A DNA stretch of 43,627 nt from Anaerolineae bacterium (GTDB taxonomy: Bacteria; Chloroflexota; Anaerolineae; Aggregatilineales; Phototrophicaceae). Below the pieces are notes generated by a model that did not search any database, had not been told where the DNA came from, and saw only the letters and a list, made by a program, of their open reading frames with translations. The stretch spans positions 1-43,627 of the forward strand of contig JAAXID010000159.1 of assembly GCA_012270545.1 (NCBI GenBank), given 5' to 3'. The position numbers and the translations under genes were made by a program. This document shows positions 16,513-25,286 of this stretch, one piece after another. Within the stretch, counting starts at the first letter, position 1. The number at the start of each line of letters is the position of its first letter.

Positions 16513-17091
16513 GTGACACGGCATTTTCACCCGGCGCATCGCCGTCAGGCGATACAATGGGCGCAGAACCTGATCGCGCACCGGTTCTACGTGCTGGATA
16601 CCGAGACAACCGGTCTTGGCCCCTCCGATGAAATCGTGCAGATCGCCATCCTTGACGGGACTGGCGCCGCCGTGATGCACCAGTTGATCAAGCCGACGAT
16701 TCCGATTCCGCCGGTCGCCTCAGCGGTGCACGGCATCCGCGACAGCGATGTGGAAAAAGCACCCAGCTTCAAAGACATCTATATCCGGCTTTCCACGCTT
16801 TTAGCCGGGCAGGTAGTCATCGCCTACAACATGGATTTCGACTGGCGCATGCTGCAGCAGACCGCTTCGCGTTACCGGCTCCCCCCTATGCGCATCGGCA
16901 AGCGCGACTGTGCCATGAAACAATATGCCAGATTCAAAGGCGTCCGCCACAGCAACGGCCGCAACTATGTTTGGCATAAGCTCGGGGTCGCGGTCGCGCA
17001 AGAAGGGCTGCAATTCACCAGAGCACACGATGCGCTCGACGATGCCCGGATGACCCTCTCGCTCGTCCACAAGATGGCCGCCAGCGGCTAG
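16513..17091 (+). CDS. DEDDh-family 3'-5' exonuclease (DnaQ-like)
   Basis: A 192-residue exonuclease with the ExoI motif YVLDTETTG (Asp29, Glu31), ExoII in IAYNMDFDWRML and ExoIII in RAHDALDDARM, whose His and Asp complete the DEDDh set. It lacks a polymerase or helicase domain, so it resembles free DnaQ-type proofreading or repair exonucleases. The substrate is probably DNA or RNA 3' ends. The start is GTG 16513 with GGAG 11 nt upstream; the first in-frame ATG lies beyond the catalytic Asp. The gene stands alone behind its own TATAAT. Confidence 0.9.
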   Translation: MTRHFHPAHRRQAIQWAQNLIAHRFYVLDTETTGLGPSDEIVQIAILDGTGAAVMHQLIKPTIPIPPVASAVHGIRDSDVEKAPSFKDIYIRLSTLLAGQVVIAYNMDFDWRMLQQTASRYRLPPMRIGKRDCAMKQYARFKGVRHSNGRNYVWHKLGVAVAQEGLQFTRAHDALDDARMTLSLVHKMAASG

Positions 17092-17177
17092 CTCTCAAGT
17101 TAAAGACAGCAAGCTGTTTCCCCTTGCTCACCGCCGCGAAAGGCGCTCTGCTGCTTGGCAATAGGTGGCAGATGCGT

Positions 17178-17206
17178 TTGTGCGATATTGTGATTCGTAC
17201 TTTAAT
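17178..17206 (+). promoter_or_regulatory. Candidate promoter for the beta-helix surface protein
   Basis: TTGTGC (17178-17183) and TTTAAT (17201-17206) are spaced by 17 nt, giving a leader of about 140 nt before the GTG at 17355. The rest of the 263-bp gap shows only short hairpins. Confidence 0.35.
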
Positions 17207-17354
17207 GAGATTAGTCAGGAGCTGTCGGCAATCGATTGAATGCCGCGTGAATGGCAAGTTTACAGCGATACAGCGAAGGCACGCTGCGCCACACTTCTGG
17301 TTTGGATCGCTGCGGAAGCCATTGTCTCGCCCGAGTTAAGGACAGGAACGAGCC

Positions 17355-19346
17355 GTGAAAACACCAAGCTTCATATCCATGAGATACATTTGTATTGCAA
17401 TGCTCGCATTGCTGCTCATGCCGATCGGGCAGGCGCTGGCTGCCGACATTACCGTAGACGCCGATTGCAGCTTGCGGAACGCCTTCCTTTCCGCAAACGA
17501 GCAAGAAATGGTCGAACCGCTGGCCGCTTGTGAAGCCGGCGACATCGATGACGGCAACTCACAAGTGGATGACGATGGCGTGGAGATTCCCGCTGGCCAG
17601 GATACGATAACGATTGATGTCGGCGGCACGGTTGAAGGCGTCATCACACTCGATGCGACGCTGACCGTCACATCAAACATCGTGATTGAAGGCAGGGGCA
17701 TGGTCATTGAGGGCGCCGGACATCAGGTCTTCATGGTCACCGCTGGTTCGCTCACGGCGAACAATCTCAATATCAGAGGCGGTTGGACGGAGACCAACGG
17801 CGGAGCGATCGCCGTCAGCAATGCTGCCGTCAGGCTCAACAACAGCGTCGTGAGCGGAAGCGGCGCAAAAGCCTTGGGCGGCGGCATCTACGCGCTCAAT
17901 AGCGATCTGTCGCTGATCAACAGCGTCGTCAATAGCAACGCGACCGGCGTCCTGACTAAGCCGGAAGCGCCCGCCCCAGCGGAAACTGACGACAGCGGCT
18001 CGGACAATAACGGCGGTACAGACAACAACGACGGTACGGCGCAATCGGTTAAGTCAGAACAGACGCAATCCACCGCGCAGACGGAAGCGATAGAGGAAGC
18101 GATAACCTGGGATACTTATGGTGGCGGCCTCTATTTCGAGGGCGAGAACAGCAGCCTGACAATAGAAAAGAGCGGCCTCGATACCAACGCATCTCATTCC
18201 AGCGGCGGCGGCTTGTATATTGCCAGCGGCAACGCGACGATAACGAACTCCACCATCAGCGGCAACACCTCGGCCGGGGATGGCGGCGGGGTTTTTAGTG
18301 CCGGCGACGCCACCCTCACTCACGTGACTGTTGTGGAAAATTCAGCTGGCTATACCGGTGGCATAGTCGATGCAGCGACGCTGCTTCTGTATAACAGCAT
18401 CCTCACTGACAATGAGGGCGGCGATTGCGCTGGCACTTTGAACGCCACGATCGGCAACTTGATAGGCGACTTGTCTTGCGGGCATGATGGGCTGCGCGAT
18501 GATCCCAAGCTGCTGCTTTTGGGCGGCGCGCCAGCATATTATTTACCGCAACCAGGCAGTCCCGCTCTTGATGCCGCATCGCCGGACCACTGTCTGCTGG
18601 CTGACCAGCGTGGAATTGATCGTGCGCCGGATTCCTGTGACATTGGAGCCGCCGAGTATCAGAAAGGTGTATTCGAGTTTCAAATCCAGAGCGCCTTGGC
18701 AATCCTGTCGCCACCGGACCCAGGTGGTGGCGCAGAGGCGGATGAAGAGGCGCAGGCGCCGCCTGAACCAGTGCTGCCGCCAACCCCCGTGCCTTCAACC
18801 TGCAGCCAAATGCCGCCCAACATCGTTATGTCCGGTTACCAAAACGGCACGGCCTGTAAGGTTGTGAACGCCGCTGGCGTCGGCAACCAGACCGTGATTG
18901 ACTTCGGTTTCTACCAGGCCGTCGATATCTTTGGAGACCTGTCGTCGACAGTGAAAGCCTGCTTCCAACACGGACCGAGCATAATCATTTTGCTGGATGC
19001 CGCCAATTCCCCACGCAATATCGTTCCATTGAGCGCGCGGCTAGAAGACGGTATGGTATGCGCCGATATCACTCGCGCCGGCACCGTCGTGCTAATGCCG
19101 GTGACATTCTCCGGATCTGGTCTGGTGCCGGCGCCGAGTTGGGACCTGGGCGGCTGCACAGTCACCACCACCGCAATCCTGAATCTGCGAAGCGAACCGA
19201 ACAGCTCAAGCTCGATCATCGGCAATGTGCTCAATGAGGTGCAGTTAACAGCCGATAGAAAGGCGAATAATTACTACCGTGTGAACTACTACCAAATCAT
19301 CGGCTGGCTGAGCGCAGACTATCTTTCGAAGTCTGGAAGCTGCTAA
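17355..19346 (+). CDS. Secreted beta-helix surface protein with C-terminal SH3-like domain
   Basis: A 663-residue exported protein. The signal peptide covers about residues 1-29 (ends QALAADI). Right-handed parallel beta-helix repeats follow, seen as GGAIAVSNA, GGGIYALNS, GGGLYFEG, GGGLYIASG and GGGVFSAG with N/S-rich turns. An acidic, Asn/Gly/Thr-rich insertion (about 200-250) splits the helix. The DQRGIDRAPDSCDIGAAEY motif near 415-435 is the usual end of this fold in bacterial surface proteins (choice-of-anchor type). After a Pro-rich linker come a middle domain and an SH3-like domain (about 600-660; ILNLRSEPNSSS, then IIGWLSADYL). The role is probably adhesion or wall binding; no enzyme motif is seen. 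The start GTG 17355 has GGA 7 nt upstream. Confidence 0.85.
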   Translation: MKTPSFISMRYICIAMLALLLMPIGQALAADITVDADCSLRNAFLSANEQEMVEPLAACEAGDIDDGNSQVDDDGVEIPAGQDTITIDVGGTVEGVITLDATLTVTSNIVIEGRGMVIEGAGHQVFMVTAGSLTANNLNIRGGWTETNGGAIAVSNAAVRLNNSVVSGSGAKALGGGIYALNSDLSLINSVVNSNATGVLTKPEAPAPAETDDSGSDNNGGTDNNDGTAQSVKSEQTQSTAQTEAIEEAITWDTYGGGLYFEGENSSLTIEKSGLDTNASHSSGGGLYIASGNATITNSTISGNTSAGDGGGVFSAGDATLTHVTVVENSAGYTGGIVDAATLLLYNSILTDNEGGDCAGTLNATIGNLIGDLSCGHDGLRDDPKLLLLGGAPAYYLPQPGSPALDAASPDHCLLADQRGIDRAPDSCDIGAAEYQKGVFEFQIQSALAILSPPDPGGGAEADEEAQAPPEPVLPPTPVPSTCSQMPPNIVMSGYQNGTACKVVNAAGVGNQTVIDFGFYQAVDIFGDLSSTVKACFQHGPSIIILLDAANSPRNIVPLSARLEDGMVCADITRAGTVVLMPVTFSGSGLVPAPSWDLGGCTVTTTAILNLRSEPNSSSSIIGNVLNEVQLTADRKANNYYRVNYYQIIGWLSADYLSKSGSC

Positions 19347-19508
19347 CAGCGCTTGACACCTATTGGTAGCGCCAGTTGAGGCCCCCTCCCGCCACGTATG
19401 CTGAGGAGAAGGGCTATGCATGTGCCCAATTTTCTTGTTGATGAGGCCTTGCCCCAAGTTTTCTGTGTGAAAATGAATTAACGGACAAGCCTTGCAAGTC
19501 ACCAAGAA

Positions 19509-20111
19509 ATGAAACTCGAGCATTTGGAAACTGCGCGCCTGCGCATCCGGCAATTCGATGAACGCGACCTGGAGCATTGCCTGCGATTTCGCCGAGACGT
19601 TTTCGGGCTCGACGAACCCCGCGCGAATTCCCAAAGCTGGCTCAAATGGACGATCGACAGTTACCGCGAATTGGCCAATCTTGGGCAGCCGCCCTACGCC
19701 GATTACGCTATCGTTCTGCAAGGCAGCGGCGAGTTCATTGGCTCTGCGGGCATTGTGCCCACGGTCCTGCCCTGGGGCGCGCTAAAGGGCGATGCTCAGG
19801 ACACATTGGTCAGTCCGGAGATCGGTCTTTTCTGGGGCATATCCCCCGAATTTCGGCGGCGCGGATTCGCCACCGAAGCCGCTGTTGCGCTGCTGGATTA
19901 CTTGTTCCATAAGTTGAAGGCGCGGCAAGTGGTGGCGACGACAGAGCGCGACAACATCGCCTCCCAGCGGACCATGGAGAAACTCGGCATGAGGCTTTTC
20001 CACAATCCGAATTTGGAACCGCCCTGGTGTCAGGTCGTCGGACTAATCGCGAATCCGCAGGCGAATGAATCAGCGCAATTTTCTTCAAATGTGGAGAACC
20101 AGCGCAGATAG
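19509..20111 (+). CDS. GNAT-family N-acetyltransferase
   Basis: A 200-residue acetyltransferase of the RimJ/RimL group. It opens with LETARLRIRQFDERDLEHCL. The acetyl-CoA loop is EFRRRGFATEAAVALL, followed by ARQVVATTERDNIASQRTMEKLGM, the usual N..S.r.meKlG motif. It is unrelated in detail to the other GNAT gene at 15660 and lacks its GRGLAT loop. The substrate is unknown. The Shine-Dalgarno is weak (AAGAA just before the ATG). It precedes the nucleotidase gene by 116 bp, which contains a separate promoter. Confidence 0.87.
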   Translation: MKLEHLETARLRIRQFDERDLEHCLRFRRDVFGLDEPRANSQSWLKWTIDSYRELANLGQPPYADYAIVLQGSGEFIGSAGIVPTVLPWGALKGDAQDTLVSPEIGLFWGISPEFRRRGFATEAAVALLDYLFHKLKARQVVATTERDNIASQRTMEKLGMRLFHNPNLEPPWCQVVGLIANPQANESAQFSSNVENQRR

Positions 20112-20123
20112 GTTACAATTACA

Positions 20124-20153
20124 TTGAGATGCGAACGCGCTATCCGTTACAAT
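20124..20153 (+). promoter_or_regulatory. Promoter for the 5'-nucleotidase gene
   Basis: TTGAGA (20124-20129) and TACAAT (20148-20153) have an 18-nt spacer. They lie 75 nt upstream of the ATG at 20228, which has AGGAGAG before it. Confidence 0.55.
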
Positions 20154-20227
20154 CGTTGTTTAGTATTTCGTCCGGATGATCCGTTCATCGGAGTGCGGAC
20201 ACAAAGCCTAATTTCAAGGAGAGAGTC

Positions 20228-21817
20228 ATGCACCGAAAACTAGTTTCAATTCTTGTCCTGCTCATACTGCTCGCCGGCGTCGTTGGGGCGCAAGACACCT
20301 ATGAGCTCACGATCATGCACACCAACGATGTGCATGGCCACCATGAACCGCAGCGCAACGGCGATGGCGGCGCCGCCCGCCAGGCGACGGTCGTCCAGCA
20401 AATCCGTGCGGAAGGCGGCAACAACCTGCTGCTTGATGCCGGCGACCGCTTCACCGGCACGCTTTTCCACGTCCAGCATCGCGGGCAGGACAGCGTACAG
20501 ATCATGAATGCCATCGGCTACGATGCCATCGTGCTGGGCAACCACGAATTTAATGAAGGCAGCGAAAAGCTGGCGGAATTCGTCCAGGGGCTGGACTTGC
20601 CGACTGTGAGCGCCAATATCGACTTCAGCGAAGACCCCTATCTGGCGGGTCTGGTCGCGCCGTCGGTCGTCTTGGATGTGGGCGGCGAGTCGATCGGCAT
20701 CATCGGGCTGACTACGCCAGACACCGTGGTCCTGAACCTGCCCAGCAAAGATCTCGTCTTCCACGACAATCTGGCTGAAATCACCCAGGCGCAGGTCGAC
20801 AGCTTGAGCGCCCAAGGCGTCAACAAGATCATCCTGCTTTCGCATCTCGGCTATGGACCGGATCTTGAGGTCGCGCAGGCAGTTAGCGGCGTCGATGTGG
20901 TCGTCGGCGGGCATACGAATACCTTCCTCAGCAATACCTATGCCGGCGCGCTCGGCGAATACCCGACAGTGCTCGAAAGTGCCAGCGGCGAGCCCGCGCT
21001 GGTCGTCCAGGCGAACACGAAGACAATCTATCTGGGCCGGCTAGATGTGGAGTTTGACGCCGATGGCTTGCTGACCGACTGGGACGGCGACGCCATTCTG
21101 CTGAGCCGATACATCAGTCCCGACCACGATGTCAGCGAGCTCATCGCTGGCTTGGCAGAGCCGATCGCCGAGTTGACCTCGCAGCGCGTGGGCGAAACCA
21201 GCGTGGCACTGACCGGCACCAGCCCGCGCCTCTGCCGCATTGAAGAATGTCTGCTGGGCAACGTGATCACCGATGCCATGTTGGAAAACACCGGCGCCGA
21301 TATCGTGATCCAAAATGGCGGCGGCATCCGCGCCGATATCGACGCAGGCGAGGTCACCTTGGGCGAGGTGCTGAATGTGCTGCCTTTTGGCAACCTCATC
21401 AGCACGCTGGAATTGACTGGCGCAGATGTCTTGGCCGCGCTTGAAAATGGCGTCAGCCAAGTGACAGTCGACGCCGATGGCAATCCGCTGGTCGATGGCG
21501 CAGCAGGTCGCTTCCCGCAGGTGGCGGGCATGCGCTATACCTTTGACGCCACGCAAGAAGCCGGCAGCCGCATCGTCAGCGCCGAAGTGATGAGCGATGG
21601 CGAATTCAGCGCGCTGGATCCAGAGGCTGTGTACCGCGTCGCCACCAACGACTACATGCGCGGCGGCGGCGATGGTTATGCGATCCTGGTGACGAATGCC
21701 ATGAATCCTTATGATCAGGGCAGCCCGCTGGATCAGGTGGTGGCCGATTACATCGCCGCCAACAGCCCGCTCAACGCCGAGCTCGAAGGCCGCATCACGC
21801 ACCAGGCTGCTGGATAG
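20228..21817 (+). CDS. Secreted 5'-nucleotidase / UshA-family metallophosphoesterase
   Basis: A 529-residue exported hydrolase. The signal peptide covers residues 1-21 (ends VVGAQD). The calcineurin-like domain carries the metal motifs IMHTNDVHGH, DAGDRFTG, LGNHEFNEG, LLSHLGYG and VVGGHTN. The C-terminal nucleotidase substrate domain has NGGGIRADIDAGEV and VLPFGNLISTLELTG. The family releases phosphate from extracellular nucleotides or UDP-sugars, for salvage or phosphate supply. Length is normal for UshA/YfkN single units. It has its own promoter and a strong terminator, so it is monocistronic. There is no wall-anchor motif, so the protein is free in the medium or the periplasm-like space. 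Confidence 0.93.
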   Translation: MHRKLVSILVLLILLAGVVGAQDTYELTIMHTNDVHGHHEPQRNGDGGAARQATVVQQIRAEGGNNLLLDAGDRFTGTLFHVQHRGQDSVQIMNAIGYDAIVLGNHEFNEGSEKLAEFVQGLDLPTVSANIDFSEDPYLAGLVAPSVVLDVGGESIGIIGLTTPDTVVLNLPSKDLVFHDNLAEITQAQVDSLSAQGVNKIILLSHLGYGPDLEVAQAVSGVDVVVGGHTNTFLSNTYAGALGEYPTVLESASGEPALVVQANTKTIYLGRLDVEFDADGLLTDWDGDAILLSRYISPDHDVSELIAGLAEPIAELTSQRVGETSVALTGTSPRLCRIEECLLGNVITDAMLENTGADIVIQNGGGIRADIDAGEVTLGEVLNVLPFGNLISTLELTGADVLAALENGVSQVTVDADGNPLVDGAAGRFPQVAGMRYTFDATQEAGSRIVSAEVMSDGEFSALDPEAVYRVATNDYMRGGGDGYAILVTNAMNPYDQGSPLDQVVADYIAANSPLNAELEGRITHQAAG

Positions 21818-21860
21818 ACATCGCCGCTGCTGCCTGCCTCCGCACACAAGTCAAAACAAG

Positions 21861-21891
21861 ACCGCTGGCAGCCGCCGGCGGTTTTTCTTTT
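21861..21891 (+). terminator. Rho-independent terminator after the nucleotidase gene
   Basis: ACCGC ... GCGGT encloses a further GGC/GCC pairing. The T-run TTTTTCTTTT follows at 21882-21891. It starts 43 bp past the stop codon. Confidence 0.8.
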
Positions 21892-21947
21892 GCCAAGCGT
21901 GAGAGCCTAGGACCAGCGAAGGTAGTGCCATGCCAAAGGCTCATCTA

Positions 21948-21956
21948 TGCTATAGT
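21948..21956 (+). promoter_or_regulatory. Extended -10 for the TIR-WD40 gene
   Basis: TGCTATAGT, an extended -10 (TGn + TATAGT), lies 40 nt upstream of the ATG at 21997. The -35 is not evident. Confidence 0.45.
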
Positions 21957-21996
21957 CGGTAGTGTTCGCATCCGCCGCCGGCCTGCTTGACCTACC

Positions 21997-24900
21997 ATGC
22001 GCGAAAACGACAGCTTCTATGATATCTACTTCATCTACCATCCAGCCGACAGCGACAAGCTGGGGCGGATCGTCGCGCAGATACGCGCTACCGGGATAAA
22101 CGCCTGCTTCAACGAAGACGAGTTTGGGAAGACCGCCGACGGAATCAAACAGCTTAAGTCCGGCGTTCTGAGAGCCTACACTGTCGCCTTCGTGCTGTCA
22201 CCCGACTCGGCCGAGAGTCAACTCTGCAATGAACTCCTGCAATATGCCGTCAGCAAGGGCAAGCGACTGCTGACGCTGATCCTGGAGGACGACATCGAGG
22301 TCGAGGTGCATCCCGCGATCGCGCAGAATCCCTACGTGTTTTTCCGCGCAGGCGACGATCTGGTCGCGCGAGTCGACGAGCTCCGCGCCTACCTGACAGC
22401 CGATGACAACCTCAAACTGCATACTGAGTTGCTGGTGCTGGCTGAAACTTGGCGAGATCGCGGACGCCCGCCCGAGCTGCTCCTGCCGCCCGATCGACTG
22501 GACGAAGCGCGAGGCTGGCTGGCGACCGCCCCGGCGCGTCACCCGAAACCGTCGGCGCTGCAACTTGAGTATGTGCACAGCAGCCGCCGTCAGCCGCCCC
22601 GACGCGGACGAGCGCGCCGCCGGCACATCGCGCTGGGCATTGTCACGCTGATCGCTCTGGGCGCTGGTCTGCTGCTGCTCCAACGTGTGGTAGCGGGATG
22701 GGGGGCGGGACAAGTCGCCGGCTCACTAACGAACGAAGCGCGGACACAAGTGGCCTTGGCCGCCGCCGAAGCCACCACCAACAGCGACAGCGCCGTCGGC
22801 TTGATCGATAATGTCGCGGCGACCAGCGCGGGCGTCCGCAGAGCTGCCGCTCAAGTGGCGACCGCCGAATCGATCACGGTGACGGCAGCAGCCCGCGTCA
22901 CGCAGACGGCGCAGGCACTGGCCGACATCCGCGCCACGCGGATACGCGCCAGCGAAATCGCCGAATTGGAAAGGGACGAAGTCGCCAGGCGCCTGGTGCA
23001 AGCGGGCGAAGAATTCCTCAATCGGGGCAATATCGAACTGGCGCTGGCTTTGGCCTGGGAGGCGAAAGACGGGCTCGACAATCCCCGATCGGCCTATCGC
23101 CTCTTGCGCCGCGCGGCATCAACCAGGCGCACCGTGTCGCTAGATGACGTCGCGCTGCTGCGGGTGCATCCGGCGGAGGGAGTTTTCGCGCTCGTGCCGA
23201 GCAGCCGCGACGAACTTCACATTTACGACGGCGAATCCTGGGCTCGCCAATACGAATTGACTGATCATACAGGCGGGATTACGACCCTCGTCTACAGTGC
23301 CAACGGGAAGCGTTTGATCTCCACAGCAGACGACGGGGAGATCGTCATTCGCGACGGCTTAACCGGGGCCGTCGCGCATCGCCTGAAGGGGCATCGAGGC
23401 GCCGTTACCGCTCTCGCTTTGGCGCCGGACGGCAAGGGGCTGATCAGCGCCGGGAGCGACCCGCTGCTGGTGGCCTGGGACATCGACAGCGGCGAGGAAC
23501 TGGCCGCTTATACGACAGATGACGGGAGCGACCTGGAGATTCAAGATCTGATCGTGACCGCTGAGGGCGAGCGCATCATTGGCTGGTCCGAGACAGATGG
23601 CCGGACGGTGATGGCGCAATGGACGGCCGATACGCTTGAATTGCTCACTGCCGATAGCGGCGGGCGCGTCTATCGCGGCTACGATGGGCAAGGGCGAATC
23701 AGCTACAGCGGCGGCGGCAGTTTGCCCGCCTACCCCGGCGACCGCAACACGGGTGATCTCATTCTTTGGAATCTGACGAGCGGTGGACAGCAAGCCCGTC
23801 TGACTGAGGGCTTCAACTGGTCCTTCCTCAGTGGAGAGGGGCTGGCGACGGCAACTGATGATCTGCTCTTTGTCTCTTTTTTTGAGGACCTTGCGCTTGT
23901 TGTGGTGGATAACAGCGATACTGGGCAACGCGCCAACTTGGTTGATATCGAGGACGGTCGCCTCCTGCGCAGCTTCGCGGGCGGGGTCGCAGCAGTCCTG
24001 ACATCGGCGGATTTCATAGACGCGGAGACGATCCTGTCCGCCACGAGCGATAATCGCGCCCTGCTTTGGTCGAGCCGCGATGGCAGGGTGATTCGCGAGA
24101 TCGGCAGCGCGCCGCATGCTATCGAAGAATTTCAGGTCAGCCCGGCGGCCAATCTGCTTATCGCCCGCACAGCCGATGACAAAGCCCATCTTTGGCAATT
24201 CAAAGACGCGGCGGCGGAACCGCTGCTAATGCTTAGCAATGCGCTGCCCGGCACATCCATCAGCCCAGGCGGCGCCACCATTCTCCTCGTCGAGGAAGAA
24301 AGTGTCAGCTTGCGAGAAGTCGATTCCGGGGATACGCTCGTCCAGCTGCCGGCGAGCTTGGTCAGCGTTGCCGGCGACCATTTCGCCATCTACAGCGATG
24401 GACGCCTGAACGTCTACAACTTTGAAACAGGCGCCGAAGCCCGCGGCTGGGATTGGGACGGCGACGCAGTGATTGACCTGCACCTTTCGCCCGACGGCGA
24501 ACTGCTGCTGGTCTTCAGTGATACGAATGAACTCTGGCTCGCCCGGGGCGATGCCGATGCGCCGTTGCGACTGGCAGACGATACGACGAGACCGGCTCTC
24601 GTCCGTTTTGCGCCGACCAGCGACACGATCCTCATGCTGCAAGACGAGCTTGCCATGCTTTGGGACGGCGAAATTGGCTTGGCGCGGGCGGCCTATCCGC
24701 TTGGCGCAGCAGCAGGCGCCGATGTAAAAGCGGCCTTCAGTGCGGACGGCGAAAGCGTCATATTCTTCGTGCAACTGGCGGACGGTCTGGCGAGCTTGAC
24801 CATTGTGGATCTGGCTGACAATGACCTGCGGCGCCAGACCTTCGTCGATGTGCAATCAGCGGCGCTCGCTTCGAACGGCGATCACCTGTCCCTCGTCTAC

Positions 24901-25281
24901 AGCGACGGTCGCATTCACATCGTTTCAACGGACAGCGGCGCGATCATTCATCAGCTTCGCCCCGACGTGGGCGACCTGCGCAAGCTGCAATACTTGCCGG
25001 AGACGGACACGCTTGTTGCCATCGCCGGTTCGGAGCTCATATTCTGGGATGCTGAGGCGGGCGTCGCTGATCAGCATTTCGCGCATCCCAAGCCCCTCGC
25101 CGAGTTCAGCCTCAGCCAAGACGAGCGGCGCCTACTGACGGCCGACGAGAGCGGCGCTTATCGGCTGTGGCAAGTGGAAAGCGCGGCGGAACTGCTCGCG
25201 CGCATCGCGGCGGAGCATAACCCGCGTGAACTGACCTGCGCCGAACGCGAGCGCTACCTGGTCGCCCCGCTCTGCGAGTGA
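21997..25281 (+). CDS. TIR domain - transmembrane - WD40 repeat protein
   Basis: A 1094-residue fusion. Residues about 5-145 form a TIR domain: FYDIYFIYHPAD, then INACFNEDEF, then LSPDSAESQLCNELLQYA. Here Glu79 stands at the place of the catalytic glutamate of NAD-cleaving TIRs. A basic linker leads to one membrane helix (about 210-229, HIALGIVTLIALGAGLLLL). An Ala/Thr-rich helical or coiled segment (about 235-345) and LVQAGEEFLNRGNIELALALAWEA follow. From about 372 to the end lie roughly 700 residues of WD40-like blades (for example LKGHRGAVTALALAPDGKGLISAGSDPLLVAWD), enough for two propellers. With one helix, the TIR should be cytoplasmic and the propellers outside (inference). No NTPase module is present. 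Possible roles are signalling or defence. The glycosyltransferase start overlaps or abuts its stop. Confidence 0.88.
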   Translation: MRENDSFYDIYFIYHPADSDKLGRIVAQIRATGINACFNEDEFGKTADGIKQLKSGVLRAYTVAFVLSPDSAESQLCNELLQYAVSKGKRLLTLILEDDIEVEVHPAIAQNPYVFFRAGDDLVARVDELRAYLTADDNLKLHTELLVLAETWRDRGRPPELLLPPDRLDEARGWLATAPARHPKPSALQLEYVHSSRRQPPRRGRARRRHIALGIVTLIALGAGLLLLQRVVAGWGAGQVAGSLTNEARTQVALAAAEATTNSDSAVGLIDNVAATSAGVRRAAAQVATAESITVTAAARVTQTAQALADIRATRIRASEIAELERDEVARRLVQAGEEFLNRGNIELALALAWEAKDGLDNPRSAYRLLRRAASTRRTVSLDDVALLRVHPAEGVFALVPSSRDELHIYDGESWARQYELTDHTGGITTLVYSANGKRLISTADDGEIVIRDGLTGAVAHRLKGHRGAVTALALAPDGKGLISAGSDPLLVAWDIDSGEELAAYTTDDGSDLEIQDLIVTAEGERIIGWSETDGRTVMAQWTADTLELLTADSGGRVYRGYDGQGRISYSGGGSLPAYPGDRNTGDLILWNLTSGGQQARLTEGFNWSFLSGEGLATATDDLLFVSFFEDLALVVVDNSDTGQRANLVDIEDGRLLRSFAGGVAAVLTSADFIDAETILSATSDNRALLWSSRDGRVIREIGSAPHAIEEFQVSPAANLLIARTADDKAHLWQFKDAAAEPLLMLSNALPGTSISPGGATILLVEEESVSLREVDSGDTLVQLPASLVSVAGDHFAIYSDGRLNVYNFETGAEARGWDWDGDAVIDLHLSPDGELLLVFSDTNELWLARGDADAPLRLADDTTRPALVRFAPTSDTILMLQDELAMLWDGEIGLARAAYPLGAAAGADVKAAFSADGESVIFFVQLADGLASLTIVDLADNDLRRQTFVDVQSAALASNGDHLSLVYSDGRIHIVSTDSGAIIHQLRPDVGDLRKLQYLPETDTLVAIAGSELIFWDAEAGVADQHFAHPKPLAEFSLSQDERRLLTADESGAYRLWQVESAAELLARIAAEHNPRELTCAERERYLVAPLCE

Positions 25282-25286
25282 CGGGC

